Shown here piece by piece: positions 43,401 to 56,500 of a DNA stretch of 64,000 bases. Numbering within the stretch: the first letter of the stretch is position 1; each line of letters opens with the position of its first letter. Below the pieces are notes generated by a model, which was not told the origin of the DNA, searched no databases, and worked only from the letters and a program-made list of their open reading frames with translations. A program made the position numbers and the translations under genes. This DNA is from Aspidapion aeneum (lineage: Eukaryota; Arthropoda; Insecta; Coleoptera; Brentidae). The stretch is taken from the NCBI GenBank assembly GCA_963576565.1, contig OY755039.1, positions 138,073,369 to 138,137,368 of the forward strand, in the 5' to 3' direction.

Positions 43401-46400
43401 ACTATAAAAAGATCATTGTGAAGCGCCCTCTAACGGCCACAGTAAAAAGGTATCCATATTTAGGTTTCGCATTCCAAAAAACCCCCGAGTACTAATTTGT
43501 AAAGTAATGCGTTGAGAAATGTTCATAAATTTTAAGACAATCGATTTTTAATTTGTAAATTTACCACCCTGTATCTCTGAAACGGAACAATTTCGGACTA
43601 AGGTAAGTTGCTTTAAATCGACTTATTTTGACCTCAGGAAAAAGTGCTAAGATTTTGTACAGACCTTTTAGAGACACCCTGTATAACCGTTTTTATCAGA
43701 AATGACCTCCTCTATTACCTGTTTTGCCCTATGGCCCCGCAGCCAACGATAAAGACCGGCCATGGCGCGTTATAAGCAAGTCGGCGGTCACGTGATCTTA
43801 GGAGTCCCAGGATTCTTATTGTATTGCTTAATATATTATACGTTTTTACACAATTTAAATAAATTAACAAAAAATTTTTGTTCTTTTATAGGCAAAAATT
43901 GAAAAAAATATTTTGCTGATATATGTGTTTATTATGTATAAAAGAACTGAATCTATAAAATAAAAAATTATACAAAATTTGCACTCTAATATCTTCAGGT
44001 ACATATATTGGGTACATAATATCGTTAGTAACTTCAAATCTATACAAGTCTTTCAAAATTGGACATATCAAACCTAAGCTTTTAGTTTTTTAATTTTTCT
44101 TTGACTGTCATCATCTTTGAGTTCTTATTCAAAGATTTATTAGCAGACACTAAATCATTGTGCTTTTTAATAAAATTATTTAAAAAAACTTTACATGCCC
44201 TTAAACTAATTTTTTCAAGCTTTGACAATAGTTTTTCTCCACAAAAACACTCGCTAGAGTCATCTGAAGAAAAATTTTCAATATAAAACATTTCACAATA
44301 ATTTATTAAAAAGAAACAAGTGATTTTGTGAATAAGTGAGATGGTTTTTCCATTCAATGAACTGAATGTAGTGGTCGTCAATAATTTTTTGAAAAATTGC
44401 CCAGCACAAAGTTTAATATCTATTTCAATAAAGTGTAAGTTAACTACCAACTCATGTTCTTTTAAAAGCTGTATCTTACTTTTTAAATATTTCACACTAC
44501 CAGAGAGATTACTATCTGTTAACAATATTTTACAAATCAGTTTTTTAATATTGCGAGGGGCGGAAGACATAGAACTGGATAACTGGATAAACAAAGATGA
44601 AGCCAACATTAAAGTGTATCCACCATATCTTCGATTCTCAGGTTACCTTTTCAAGAGACCTAATTGTTCAATAAGAAATGACAACTGAACACATTTTTCA
44701 CTCTCACTATCGAAAATGTCACTAAGTATGTCTATTACTTGATCAATCTTATCCAAGATCTTATCTTTTACCACTTCTTTCCCGTTTGCAACATATTAGG
44801 TTTCAGTTTTATAGTTGGACCGACAAGGAACAACACTAATTACACGTTCGCGGCATTGTTTATCTTATAGGTATTTTCTTTATAATTTACTCATTAGCCA
44901 TTAATTATTTTAACGCAGCCCACTACAGTCTTTTTCGTGGGCTGCGTTATTTTAATAACTTTGATAAAATTCACATAAAATTCGTGCCCGAATTAAAAAA
45001 AAATCGACGTAAACAAACATACCAAAAATGAACACACACATGTTTTATAATGACAGCGGGCCGTGAGGCGTTTTTTTGTGGGACTCCTACGGTCACGTGA
45101 TATTTTCGTGCCCGGGCCGGTCTTTCTCGTGGGCTGCGTATGGCCCCTAAGTTTTGGGACATCCTGTATAACATCTTGGATATTTTTCTGGCTTTAGGAT
45201 CATGTAGCTCAATGGTGGGCAACCTTCATATCCATAGCGTGCTACTGGCTTCAAAAAGACGAAACAAACGCAGAACAACTCTATCCCAAACTGGAGTCCC
45301 TTCCTAAAGAATTGAGCTCTAACGACGACCCACTGCCGAAATCAATCTTGGCCGCCTACGTGGCTCGAAGAAACTATTTGACAATGACAGCCAAAATTGA
45401 CAGCAAACGGATTCAGATGCAGTGCAACTATGCCAGTCAGCTGTTGGCTGACAGTTTGACGTTTACGAGTTGCAAGAATAAAGAGGATTTGGTGTTGGTA
45501 AGCGATTTTTTCTATTTTAATTTTTTTATGAGGCCAAGGCCAACACAAAAATAGAGGCCACGACCCTGAAAAAATCAGCTGTTCTCCCGGGGCTGAATTT
45601 TACATTGAGTCTTATGGGAGGTCAGACGTTTTTTATGATATTTTCAAAATGGCACTACAGATTTTCGCAAAATTTCACTGAAATATTCTCAGACACCATC
45701 CCGATATTCCACCAAAGGTTTGTAAGGAAGCAACATGATTAAAAGGTTAAAATCTTCAAGATTTAGCATTCCTTATCTTGAATTCAAATTACCCGCCATG
45801 TACCACATGCCAACTGTTATATTTGACATGTATTTGACATTGTCATATGTGATTGTCACATTCGCTTCTGCTTTAAACTTAATTTTTGTGTGAGCTAATG
45901 AAGCGGCTATGAAAAATTAGGGCTTACTATACATTTAAAAAAAATTGTTCTGCCAGAATAAAGTAAAAACAATCTCAAAAACGGCTTTATTAAAAAAAAA
46001 TCAAATATCCATGAACCGTCATTCCAACTTCAATATTTTAAAGACAATCAGCTGTGTCGTAACGTGACCATCAAAAAAAAAATCAGCCCCGGATGTGACG
46101 TCAACAAAGTGGAGGATCGTGGCCCGTCCATTTTTCCATGTGGAATAGTTATTTATCCTACTAGTGCGGAAAGTAATACTTTTCCGCACAAATACGGCGC
46201 TTGCCACGGATTATAGAATATTAACGGATTGATTTTTAACGAAAGTTATCGTGGCAAATCCAAAATGGCCCCCGCCCGGCAAACGTTTCGGTTTGACATT
46301 TTGTTCTCTGCTTTAGAAATGTCAAGTGCTTGTCAACCGCTATTTTTGATTATTTGGGTTTTGCTCAAGGTCTTTAGAGGATAGGTTACCTGGTAACTTC

Positions 46401-47541
46401 CTGACCAATCAGAGCCAGTTGTTGAACGCGGGAAATTATGTCACCCGGAGTGCCCATTTAAATAAAAAGCATTTAATATACAGTTCATATCATCATTTTT
46501 GAGACAACTTTTTTTTTGTTGTTGGCCTATGCTATTTGTTATGGTAAACAGCTGATAACTGTCAAAAAGTTATCTCAAAAATTATGAAATGGAGTATAGT
46601 AGGAAATCTTCAAGTTGATTTAAATGTAAATATGTTTTGTTATTTTTCTTAAAGTGCCTCTAATAACAATATTCATAAAATACGTCAACTAAGCTTTAAG
46701 CTTCTTAAGTCCGTTAAGTTAAAAGTAAACTAGAACAAGTTAGTTACGGTTTTTAAATAAATATAATCCGAAAAGAGTCCGCGAGAGTTAGGTAAAACAT
46801 TTTTCCTACTAGCGCACAGTGAAGTAATTATATGGCAATCGGGGACAAAAATCGTATTTCCAGAACCGCTAAACGAATTTTAATAAAACTTTTGTTAAAA
46901 AAAATCTAGACCTTGAATATTGTGTCCAAATTTGCAAACAAAAAACCGTCGCTAAACGTGAATTTTTTTTCTTCAAACTAAGTTAGGATTTTACTAGTTT
47001 TCAAGACAATTGCAAAATGGTGGAGTTTTAGTGACGATAGTGCATTGTTGTTGCATTGCATGTGATATTTAACTGTGCAGTGTTTCTTCAATGCAACTAT
47101 TGCTGCTAGAATAATCAACGTTTAAATTATGGTTTTAACAACTGACTTTTAACCTAAGATATTAACGTATCAAACACATACAACACTGTCTGGGAAAGGG
47201 TCTCTAAGGGCCAGTTTCTCATTAGAGGGTTAGACCTGACCCGTGGGTTATCTTTGATAGCTGTCTTTTTTTAGCATGTGGTAAATATGTCAGTCATCTC
47301 TTTTTTTAACCCACGGATCAGGGCTAACCCTTCATTGAGAAATCGGCCCTAAAAATGACTGCTACAAGCGTGCTGGTTTGTTATTTCAAATGAAGCCCAA
47401 CGTATGGCTTAGATAAATTAAGGGTACTGATAATGGTTACCGCGTTCTCAGCGCCATCTTTTTTCTAAGCTTAAAAACATCACTTATTAGTTACCTTAGC
47501 TTAACTGCCTTGTGGTGGATAGAATAGACCGGTGTTCGGAT

Positions 47542-47599
<58 letters not shown>

Positions 47600-50500
47600 G
47601 AATTTTTCACGTCACTGGTGGTCCAGCTGATTTTTGTAAACAAAAGTTAGATATGATATGAACAACGGAACAACTAATATTTTTAGATTTTTTTTAAAAC
47701 TAAGGCAATTTTTCTACTGTTTTTTAGTACATGTAATTTTATACACGTATTGCCGTTATTTTTTTTTAGCCCGCTTTATTTTTTAATACACAAAACTTAA
47801 ACTACAAGTTAAACTGAATGTGGTCGTTTAGTATCAAAGGTAAACCGAGGACTTGGGAAGTAAACAAAGATGTAGGTCAGCAGATTATTTTTGAAGCTGA
47901 AACGAACATATTATTTTCTTCGAATTTTATTTTTTGTGTAAAGAGAAATAAAGCGGGTTAAAATACATAACGACTGGTATGTCTGATAAACATTATTTTA
48001 TAAGAATTTACTAAAAAGTTGCCTTACTTTTAAAAAAATTCAAAAAATAATAGTTCATATTATATTTAAGTTTTGTTTGACTAGGTCAGCTCAAGATAAC
48101 GTCTTTTTATTCAAAAAGTTTCAAAATCCAAACAATTTTCTTAATTTAAATCAAAAATAAAAATGAGCCTCAATTTTGACAACGTTAAATCACCGCATTG
48201 AAAGCAGATTCTTTCAAATTTTATTAAATGCGTCTACTTTTTTAATCTAAGCCATATTTTGGGCCAAATTGGGTGCTTTTGGGGGGCTTAAGGGTGGAAT
48301 TTATAGTTGCTACTTAAGGAGTCCTCAGTACTTAAGTCCTCCTTAAAGAGCCGAAAGCATTTTATAGTCCTGCTTCAGACGTCCTCAGGCTCAAAGCCTC
48401 CTTCAGGAGCCGAATGCATTTTATAGGCATTTTGAGGAAGCGTTAAGGTTGATTCGAGGCTATGGTAGCTCTGGGCCTTCCTTAAGGAGGTCTCCGAGGG
48501 TACTTTTAGGTTATATATTAGAGTCGAACCTCTCTAACTCGAACCTCTATAACTCGAACCTCTCTATAACTCGAACCTTTTAAGTGGTCCCTGCTCTTTT
48601 TTTATATGTATTTTAACCAGTTTAATTCAAATTTCTATAACTCGAACTCTCCATAACTCGAACTGTTTTGGTTGTCTCTTTGAGTTCGAGTTAACGAGGT
48701 TCGACTGTATGTTATTTTTCTAGCAGGTTCTTTAACTCGTAATTTAATGAAATTTGACTGTATATTTTCATATTATTCTCGTTAAATGGTTCTTGCTAAA
48801 AGAAAAATCGTTCATTTAATATATTAAAAATGTTTTTAGTTATCTCAACTTTTGGTTTGCGACTGGCTGTTGGAGACGCGAACCTCCTTGTGGGAGGACA
48901 CCTTGGACGATGGTGCAAAACCTCCCGCCTCAAACAGTTGCCTCAACGGTTTTGATAAGGACCTCTTCTCTCTGAGGATGCTTGCTGAAAAACTACCGGT
49001 AAGTTAGTACGTTAGTACCCCGCCAAGTTCGCGCGGAAACTGCTGTACCATCTTTTCTTGAAACATTTCAGCCCATATTTGATCTAAAACTCTGCTTCGG
49101 AATGAGCTACGAAACTCAAACTTTGCACAGTCGTAGTCAAGTCATGGACTTGTAAAGTGGTTACGAAATTTAAAAAAACGTCGAAATTGCCACTCACTCA
49201 CTCACTCATCTACTCACTCATGTATAGATCATCAAAATTCTACTGTACTTCCAGACATGCTACAAAGCTGACATTTGGCACAGTGATAGAAATTGTGACC
49301 AAACCCTTGAAAAAAACCCCAAAATTCTAATTCACTCCCCTCCCCCATACATGTAAAGTTATGTAAAAGTAACATTGCCCACTTCCAGCAGCGCTAGAGA
49401 GCTGAGCTTTAAAAAACCGATAGGAACTATGATAAAACTATAAAACAAAATTGAAAACCCCCAAATTTTAATTAACTTTCCTCCCCTATAAATGTAAAGT
49501 TATGTAAAAGTAACATTATCCACTTTCAGACACGCTAGATTGCTGAGCTGTGGAAGACTGATAGGAACTATGATAAAACTATAGGAAAAAATTTACCACC
49601 AAAATTTTAATTTACTTTCCTCTCCTATAAATGTAAAGTTATGTAAAATTAACATTGCATACTTTCAGTAACACTAGAGCGCTGAGCTTTAGAGGGTTGA
49701 TAGAAACTATGATAAAACCATAGGAAAATATAAAAAACAGTTTTAACATTTTTAATAAGGCATTGCAAAAGTTTTGAACAATATTCCGCATATGTTACTT
49801 TAAAAAGGGAGTGAAATCATAACAAAAACATTTCATGTAAAAAAAGCCTAGTACGCGAAAGTGGTATTCCGTCAAAAGAATTGAGATAAAAGTAAACCCA
49901 AGTTCTATAATACAAATTTCAAAATGAAAGGTTCTTACTAGTTTGGAAATGTTTTTGACTCTTAGGCACAGTGCTAAATTGAACATAAAGAAGTTTGGCT
50001 GAACTAGCAAAGTTAAAAAAAACATTTCCAAACTAGTAAGAACATTTCATTTTGAAATTTGTATTGGAGAACTTGGGCTTTTATATCAATTCTTTTTACA
50101 GAATACCACTTTAGCGTACTTGGCTTTTTTTATATGAAATGTTTTTGTTACGATCGTGTTTTTTTTGCCTACATAGCATACAGTATGGTCATAAGTAGGT
50201 GGACAATTTAAGAAGGGTGATTCCTTGGCTCATTGTAAGACTAAAAGTGTATATGAACATAGGTCCGCAAACTCTTAGTACGGAGCTACAGGGCGTTAAA
50301 AATTTTCTTGCCCCTGATTCTTTTTATGATACACTTCTGGTAGATTCTAAAATACAAAAAAAAATAATTCTGCTGTCTTGTAAAACTTTAATTATTTAAA
50401 CATATTAAGCGCCACCTTTTTATCGGCTAAGGAACATATTTTTATTTTTTTTTCAGTAGGTTTAAGGAAATGGTATTGAGCTTTAATATAAGGTGTCAAA

Positions 50501-53500
50501 AAAAATATTGCGCAAAAATTAATGGAAAGTTTAAAAAAAATTTATTATGTTTTGAAATATAGCCGCGATTTTTTGAAGTGACAGGTTTCAATTTTTTTTT
50601 ATAGTTTCAAATTGAGTAGCTCCTGCTTAAAGTGAATCCATCAAAATTAATTTCATTTCTCCTAAAACGGGGAATTCATTTTTACAAGGTTTTATTTAGC
50701 TTCAGATGTTCTGTCTAACTAACTATCTATCAAATCAAATCTTGTGAAGCGTTTTTGACACACTTCCCATTATCCGATTTGGATGAAATTTGGTACACAC
50801 ATAGTGGTCCCATGACAATACAACATTAAGAAAAAAATGTCCTCCCACCCCTACCCCCACCCCCTTCCATAGAAAAATTTGTTTTTGACACACATCCCGT
50901 TATCCGATTTGGATGAAATTTGGTATACATATAGTGATCCGATGACAATAGAATATTAAGAAAAAAACATCCTACCACCCCTACCCCCACCCCCTGTCAT
51001 AGAAAAATGAGTTTTTGACACACTTCCCATTATCCGATTTGGATGAAATTTGGTATTCACATAGTGGTCCGATGACAATACAACATTTAAAAAAAATATC
51101 CTCCCACCCCTTTCCATAGAAAATGCGTTTTTGACACCGTTCCCATTATCCGATTTGGATGAAATTTGCTAGACATATAGTAGTCCGATGACAATACAAC
51201 ATTGAAAAAAAAATCCTCCCACTCCTACCCCCACCCCCATCTATAGAAAAATGCGTTTTTGACACACTTCCCATTATCCGATTTGGATGAAATTTGGTAT
51301 TCACATAGTGGTCCGATGACAATACAACATTTAAAAAAAATATCCTCCCACCCCTTTCCATAGAAAATGCGTTTTTGACACCGTTCCCATTATCCGATTT
51401 GGATGAAATTTGCTAGACATATAGTAGTCCGATGACAATACAACATTGAAAAAAAAATCCTCCCACTCCTACCCCCACCCCATCTATAGAAAAATGCGTT
51501 TTTGACACACTTCCCATTATCCGATTTGGATGAAATTTGGTATACATATAGTGGTCCGATGACAATATAACAATAATGAAAAAATGTCCAACCACCCCTA
51601 CCCACCACCCCCTTCCATAAAAAATGCGTTTTTGACACACTTCACTTCAAATGACTTTTATAAAATTTGGTATATGCATAAAGGTCCGATGGCAATACAG
51701 CCCAAACAAAAAATATATTTCTACCTCTACCTCCACCCTCTCCTTCCCCCAATAGAAAAATGAGTTTCCAAACAACTCACGATCAGCGATTTCATTATAA
51801 TCTAGAATAAACTCTTCTGTTATTGAACAAATATTTTCATTTAATGGAGTAGATAGCTGAGACTAAAAAGTAGAAAATAAATTGGTAAAAAATTTTTTTT
51901 AAGTCACAAGCTTTTATAAAATGCACTAAAAATTAAAAAATAATTTTCTAACATTCTAAAAAAGCGATGGCCAGAAGTCAAAGCATAAGTTAATCTAAAT
52001 TTGTGATCCAAACACTTAAAGAATATTCAACATAGCAGGTCATCAAAGATATGTTTGATGTGCCGCAATGTTATGCCATTGCTATACCTATGTCAGAGAA
52101 ATTCTGGGGTATCTTGAGTCGGGTTGGGTGGGTTTGGTAACTCTGCATTTTTCTGCTAGATTGATTCTTGCAAATAGTGATATTTAATTAATACGGATAT
52201 CTTATCGTGCTAACATCGTCAAAATTTCCATCAGTCGGCCATCGCTTGTATTATTATGATAATATTAGTGCATTTTATAAAATTGTGACTTAAAATTTTT
52301 TTTTAACCAATTTATTCTTAACTTTGACAGCGGCCATCTGGATTTTTGAGCCGGAAAATGGGTCATAGATACAGTCCATTTCATAATTTTTGAGATAACT
52401 TTTTTACAGTTATTAGCTGGTTATCGTAAGATAACATAGGCTAAAAATTGCAGCTTTTTTTACAAATCTTCTCTACTATCAGGCCGGCAACAGGGCACAG
52501 TAGGAGCGCAGATATTTAAAAGAAAAGCTTAAATTTAGTATAGTTAGGCAGCCATCGCTAACTTGGTAAACTAAAATGGACTTTACACAGGACCGTTCCT
52601 CTGCTCTTATTTACTTTGTGCTAATATTTACATCAGTATGTAAAATATATGTTATAATTTACAGGGTCTCCCATAACTTAGGGGCCATGGTGCAGCAGGT
52701 GACAGAGAAGGTTATTTCCGAAAAAAAAGTTTATATAACATGGGGGTAAACACACATCTGTTTTTAAAACATTTTTAAGTTAGAGGAGTGGGGGGGAAAA
52801 GGGTTTTACAAAAAAAGGAAATTCTGTCACAGCCAGCTGAATACTCAACTAATTGTGCAGCTGTCAAAGTAACGTCCAAAAATGTATAAAAAATAATTAT
52901 TAAAAAAAATATAATTTTTGGTTGCTTATTTTTTTAAAAATATGAATAATATTTTATTAATATGCCTCGCTAGAGACTTGTTTTTATTAACAAAAAATAT
53001 TAAAAAACCATTGCGTTTAATATGGCATTCAAAAAAGTTTATACCAAAAAAACAGGTTTTTCTTAAAAAAAGTGACCGCAAATTTTTTTTATTATTATTA
53101 TTTTAATTTCAAAATATTGCTCTTGTTCTAAAACACGACTTTACCCAATTTCATATTTTTACTGCGTTTTTTAAAAAAAGTTATCAAAAAAGTTTAAAAA
53201 ATCGCCAACTTTGATGCTGTATTACGACAAAGAAAGAGTTTTGACTCATGCATTATAAGAACTTTTTTATCAGGCATGACCTCTATCACCTGTTGGCCTA
53301 TGGCCCCTAAATTATGGGACACCCTGTATAGTTTATTTATTTTAAAGAGGGCAAAATGCAAACAAGCCTTCAAAATATTATTGACCAGGTTTTCAGTCCC
53401 AATACCCCACAGTGCGCCTAAGGACTAACGCCCATAACTCAAACACTGCAGTTGAGTTGTAATATCTCATAAACGAAAGTTTTAAGAGTTGAAAAAAACT

Positions 53501-56500
53501 GTAATGTGAAATGCGTTGGAATCAGAAATCTTATGTTTTGGTTGTGCTTGTCATCTTGAGCATTTTAAGGTATCATACGCAAAAATAGGTTAAGAAATAA
53601 AAAAGGTACTACCAAAAAAAATTTTAGTGACCTTATTTACAAAGCAATTTTGCTCCCCAATCACTCATTTCTTGACCGATTCCTGTAAACGATACAGGAA
53701 TCGAAATGCTCGGAAGATGGCGGCTGATAAAACGAGACAACCAAAATTATTAGGTACTGTTGGATCACTGTTTAGAAAAAGTTAAAAAAATTGAATCTGT
53801 TTTTAAATAGGCCTACCAACAACCCCTATCATTGCAGTGCCCTTCGGGACATTAGAATGACAGATAAAACAAACGTCTTGTGTCAGTCCTGTTTTATCCG
53901 AAGGGCACAGATACGATATAGGGGTTGTTGGTAGGCCTATGTAAACACTGATTTAATTTTTCTAACTTTTCCTAAATAGTGATCCAACAGTACCTAATAA
54001 TTTTGGTGGTCTCGTTTTATCAGCCTCTATCTTCCGAGCATTTTGATGTATCGTTTACAGGAATCGGTCAAGAAATGAGTGATCGGGGAGCAAAATTGCT
54101 TTGTAAATAAGGTCACTAAAATTTCTTATCGGTAGTTACTTTTTTATTTCTCAACCAATCTTTGCGTATGAAACATTAAAATGCTCAATACGCCAAGCGT
54201 AACCAAAGCATAACATTTCTGGCTCCGACGCAGTTCACATTTCACTTATTTCCACTCTTAAAACTTTCGTTTGTGAGATATTACAACCTAAATCAGATGG
54301 CACACGTGGCATAAGCTCTGCTCTACGATTTTTACTGAGGCAGAATCAAAATCATCTGTGGTGGTGTGAGAAAATTCGCTTGAATCCATGTACTTTGCGA
54401 GATTACTGACATTTATACAAAAAATCATCCTGACGCCAATGGTGACATTTTAACAAAAATGAAAAAACCGTCTCGGCATAAATGTTCAAACTTCAATAAA
54501 ACGTGTTTTGCATTTACCTAGACTTGATATCAGATCACCTACAGAAGGTGAAACTCAGGTTTGATCATAAAAAGGAGAATTTATGAAAAATTATTTTTGC
54601 ACGCCCCTGATTGTGCTCAGTGATCATCTAGGGTACAATAACGTACAAGGTTCGAAAAGGCCAATATTTGGGTTGCCTTATAGCAAATTTGGTGGCTGTG
54701 GTTCAAACCGGGTAGAAACGTCAAACTAAAAATCAGAACAAGTACAATTTTATGAAAAAAAAAATCATATCTCGGAAACTAAAGAGAAATTTAAAAAAGT
54801 GAGAAATAACTTTTTTGGGCTTTAGCTGCCTGTCATTTTGTGTTATTAAAATTTTTTCGAAAAAAATCGTACGGGAAATGGGAGCCGTGCAAACTTTCGC
54901 ACTTTTGTTACAGCGTTGTAGCCACCCTGTGGAGCTATCTGTCAAGCGCAGGACAACAAAGAAACCAAACATTAAAAGTCAATATAATCGTGTGATCTTG
55001 GATGCCTATAAATTGGCAGAGTATTTTTTGTTACAGTTTGTCCTGTCCAGAGTCTTTTTATACGAGGCTACAATGCGTTTGATGGCAGGTGCAGCCCCTG
55101 GAAGGACTCAAAAGTTAATCGACAGGAGTTTGAGACAACGCCATGCCAAGCACTCGATAATTTGTGGAAAAGGTAAGAGTACTAACTCAGTTTTTATACG
55201 ATTTTTACTGTTTAAAAATACTATAACTGATGTTCTATTTAAGTGGCACCGTGTCATAGCTATGGTAAACCAAATTCTGCAGCAAAATCTAAGTAAAGAA
55301 GTCTTAAAAAATTAGTGTTTCACTTTGTACATGCAGTGTGCCGCTCGGGGCTTAATGTTCGAAGGATAAAACACTACGACCTTTTAAAGGAGAGATCAAA
55401 TAGGTACTTACCTGATAAATAAAGATCCGAAACATAAAAGAGGATCCAAAATTATATTAAAATGTGCGCAAATATTGATTTAGTTGCAAAGACGGTAATT
55501 TGTTTAGTGAAAAGCTCCGTCAGAATTTGTTTGACATACAGTCAAAACAACAACGAATAGAAAACGTCAAAGCCCTGCTAAATCAATAATATGTTCGTAA
55601 CAACCAGATAATAGTATATATGTTCCTTTCTAATGAAATCGTTTAGAAGAAGACATCAATAAAAAGCAAGTAAAATAGTAAGCTAATGACTAATTAGTGC
55701 AGTGCCTCATTTGCCGAACCAAACCGAACCGAATCAATATCAATAAAAAAAATTAAAGGAAGTGCGTGATACTGTGATACAACATCAACTATAACTGTTC
55801 AGTTTTAAAATATTTTTCATGGTTTTTGAGAACTTTAATTAATCTTAAAAATTACAGTTAAAATACAATTTTAATTGGGATAATTTGTGGGAAAGAAGAA
55901 TACTTTTATTTTGTTTATTCTTCCATTATTTATCATAAATTATTCTACGCGAGAACTCAAACTCCACTAATAATAGTAGTGCGCCAAACGGCTACGTCGC
56001 ACGGTGGTCAACTCGTCCGTTCTGAACGATCGAAATTATTTTCCCAAGAAACATTTATATGACTTACAACCTAATGTGACCTGAACTGACGTCGGATTTA
56101 GTGGAATTTTAAGTTGCAAGATTGATTATGCGTTAAGCGACGTCGCATTCATATCAAAACCGACGTTATCAAATATACGCCCGTTTTTTTTAACGATCTC
56201 GCGACGTCAAATAATGCAACGCATTATGCCATTAATTTCCCAACGTCGGTCTTACGTTCGTTTGTTCGACGTACAAAAACTCTGACCAGCCCAACGACCA
56301 ACAGACGTCGGCGTCGGGTACGTCCGGTGAAGACCATAACCTCAGACCTAAACTAGCGTTTAGTTTGGTTGGTGTATTTTCCGTAACTTTTACTTGACCT
56401 ATTCCACGTCCGTTCATATGGCCTACGCGTCACATGTACAGCCTACTGTCATTTATAGACGCCCATAACCTAACAACAAGTGAATTTGTTTGGTCGAGAG

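Larger units (their letters stand above)
41160..45166. mobile_element. Older MITE (sibling of 52662-53326) carrying three insertions
   Basis: The phrases GCTGTCACAGCCA, ATCGCCAACTTTGATGCT, AAAGAAAGAGTTTTGAC and TATGGCCCCTAA...GGGACA...CTG occur in the same order as in 52662-53326, but spread over 4 kb. Between them lie the GGATGATTCTAC element (41569-42419), a MITE (42964-43681) and a transposon with an 8-bp duplication (43738-45138). The left end is lost or unclear. The right end is 31 nt before exon k. Confidence 0.65.

Noticed and set aside
43217..43495. 92-codon Lys-rich frame
   Set aside because: It lies in the centre of a MITE and has no family resemblance.
51146..51640. Overlapping 70-82-codon frames on the - strand
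   Set aside because: They are shadows of the minisatellite unit in different frames.
50738..51760. CRISPR-like array
   Set aside because: Units are 110-130 bp direct repeats without unique spacers, in an animal genome; it is a minisatellite.
54815..55036. Upstream extension of SREBP exon m
   Set aside because: The frame is open but the residues do not match SREBPs, and a strong acceptor precedes [10 protein letters not shown].
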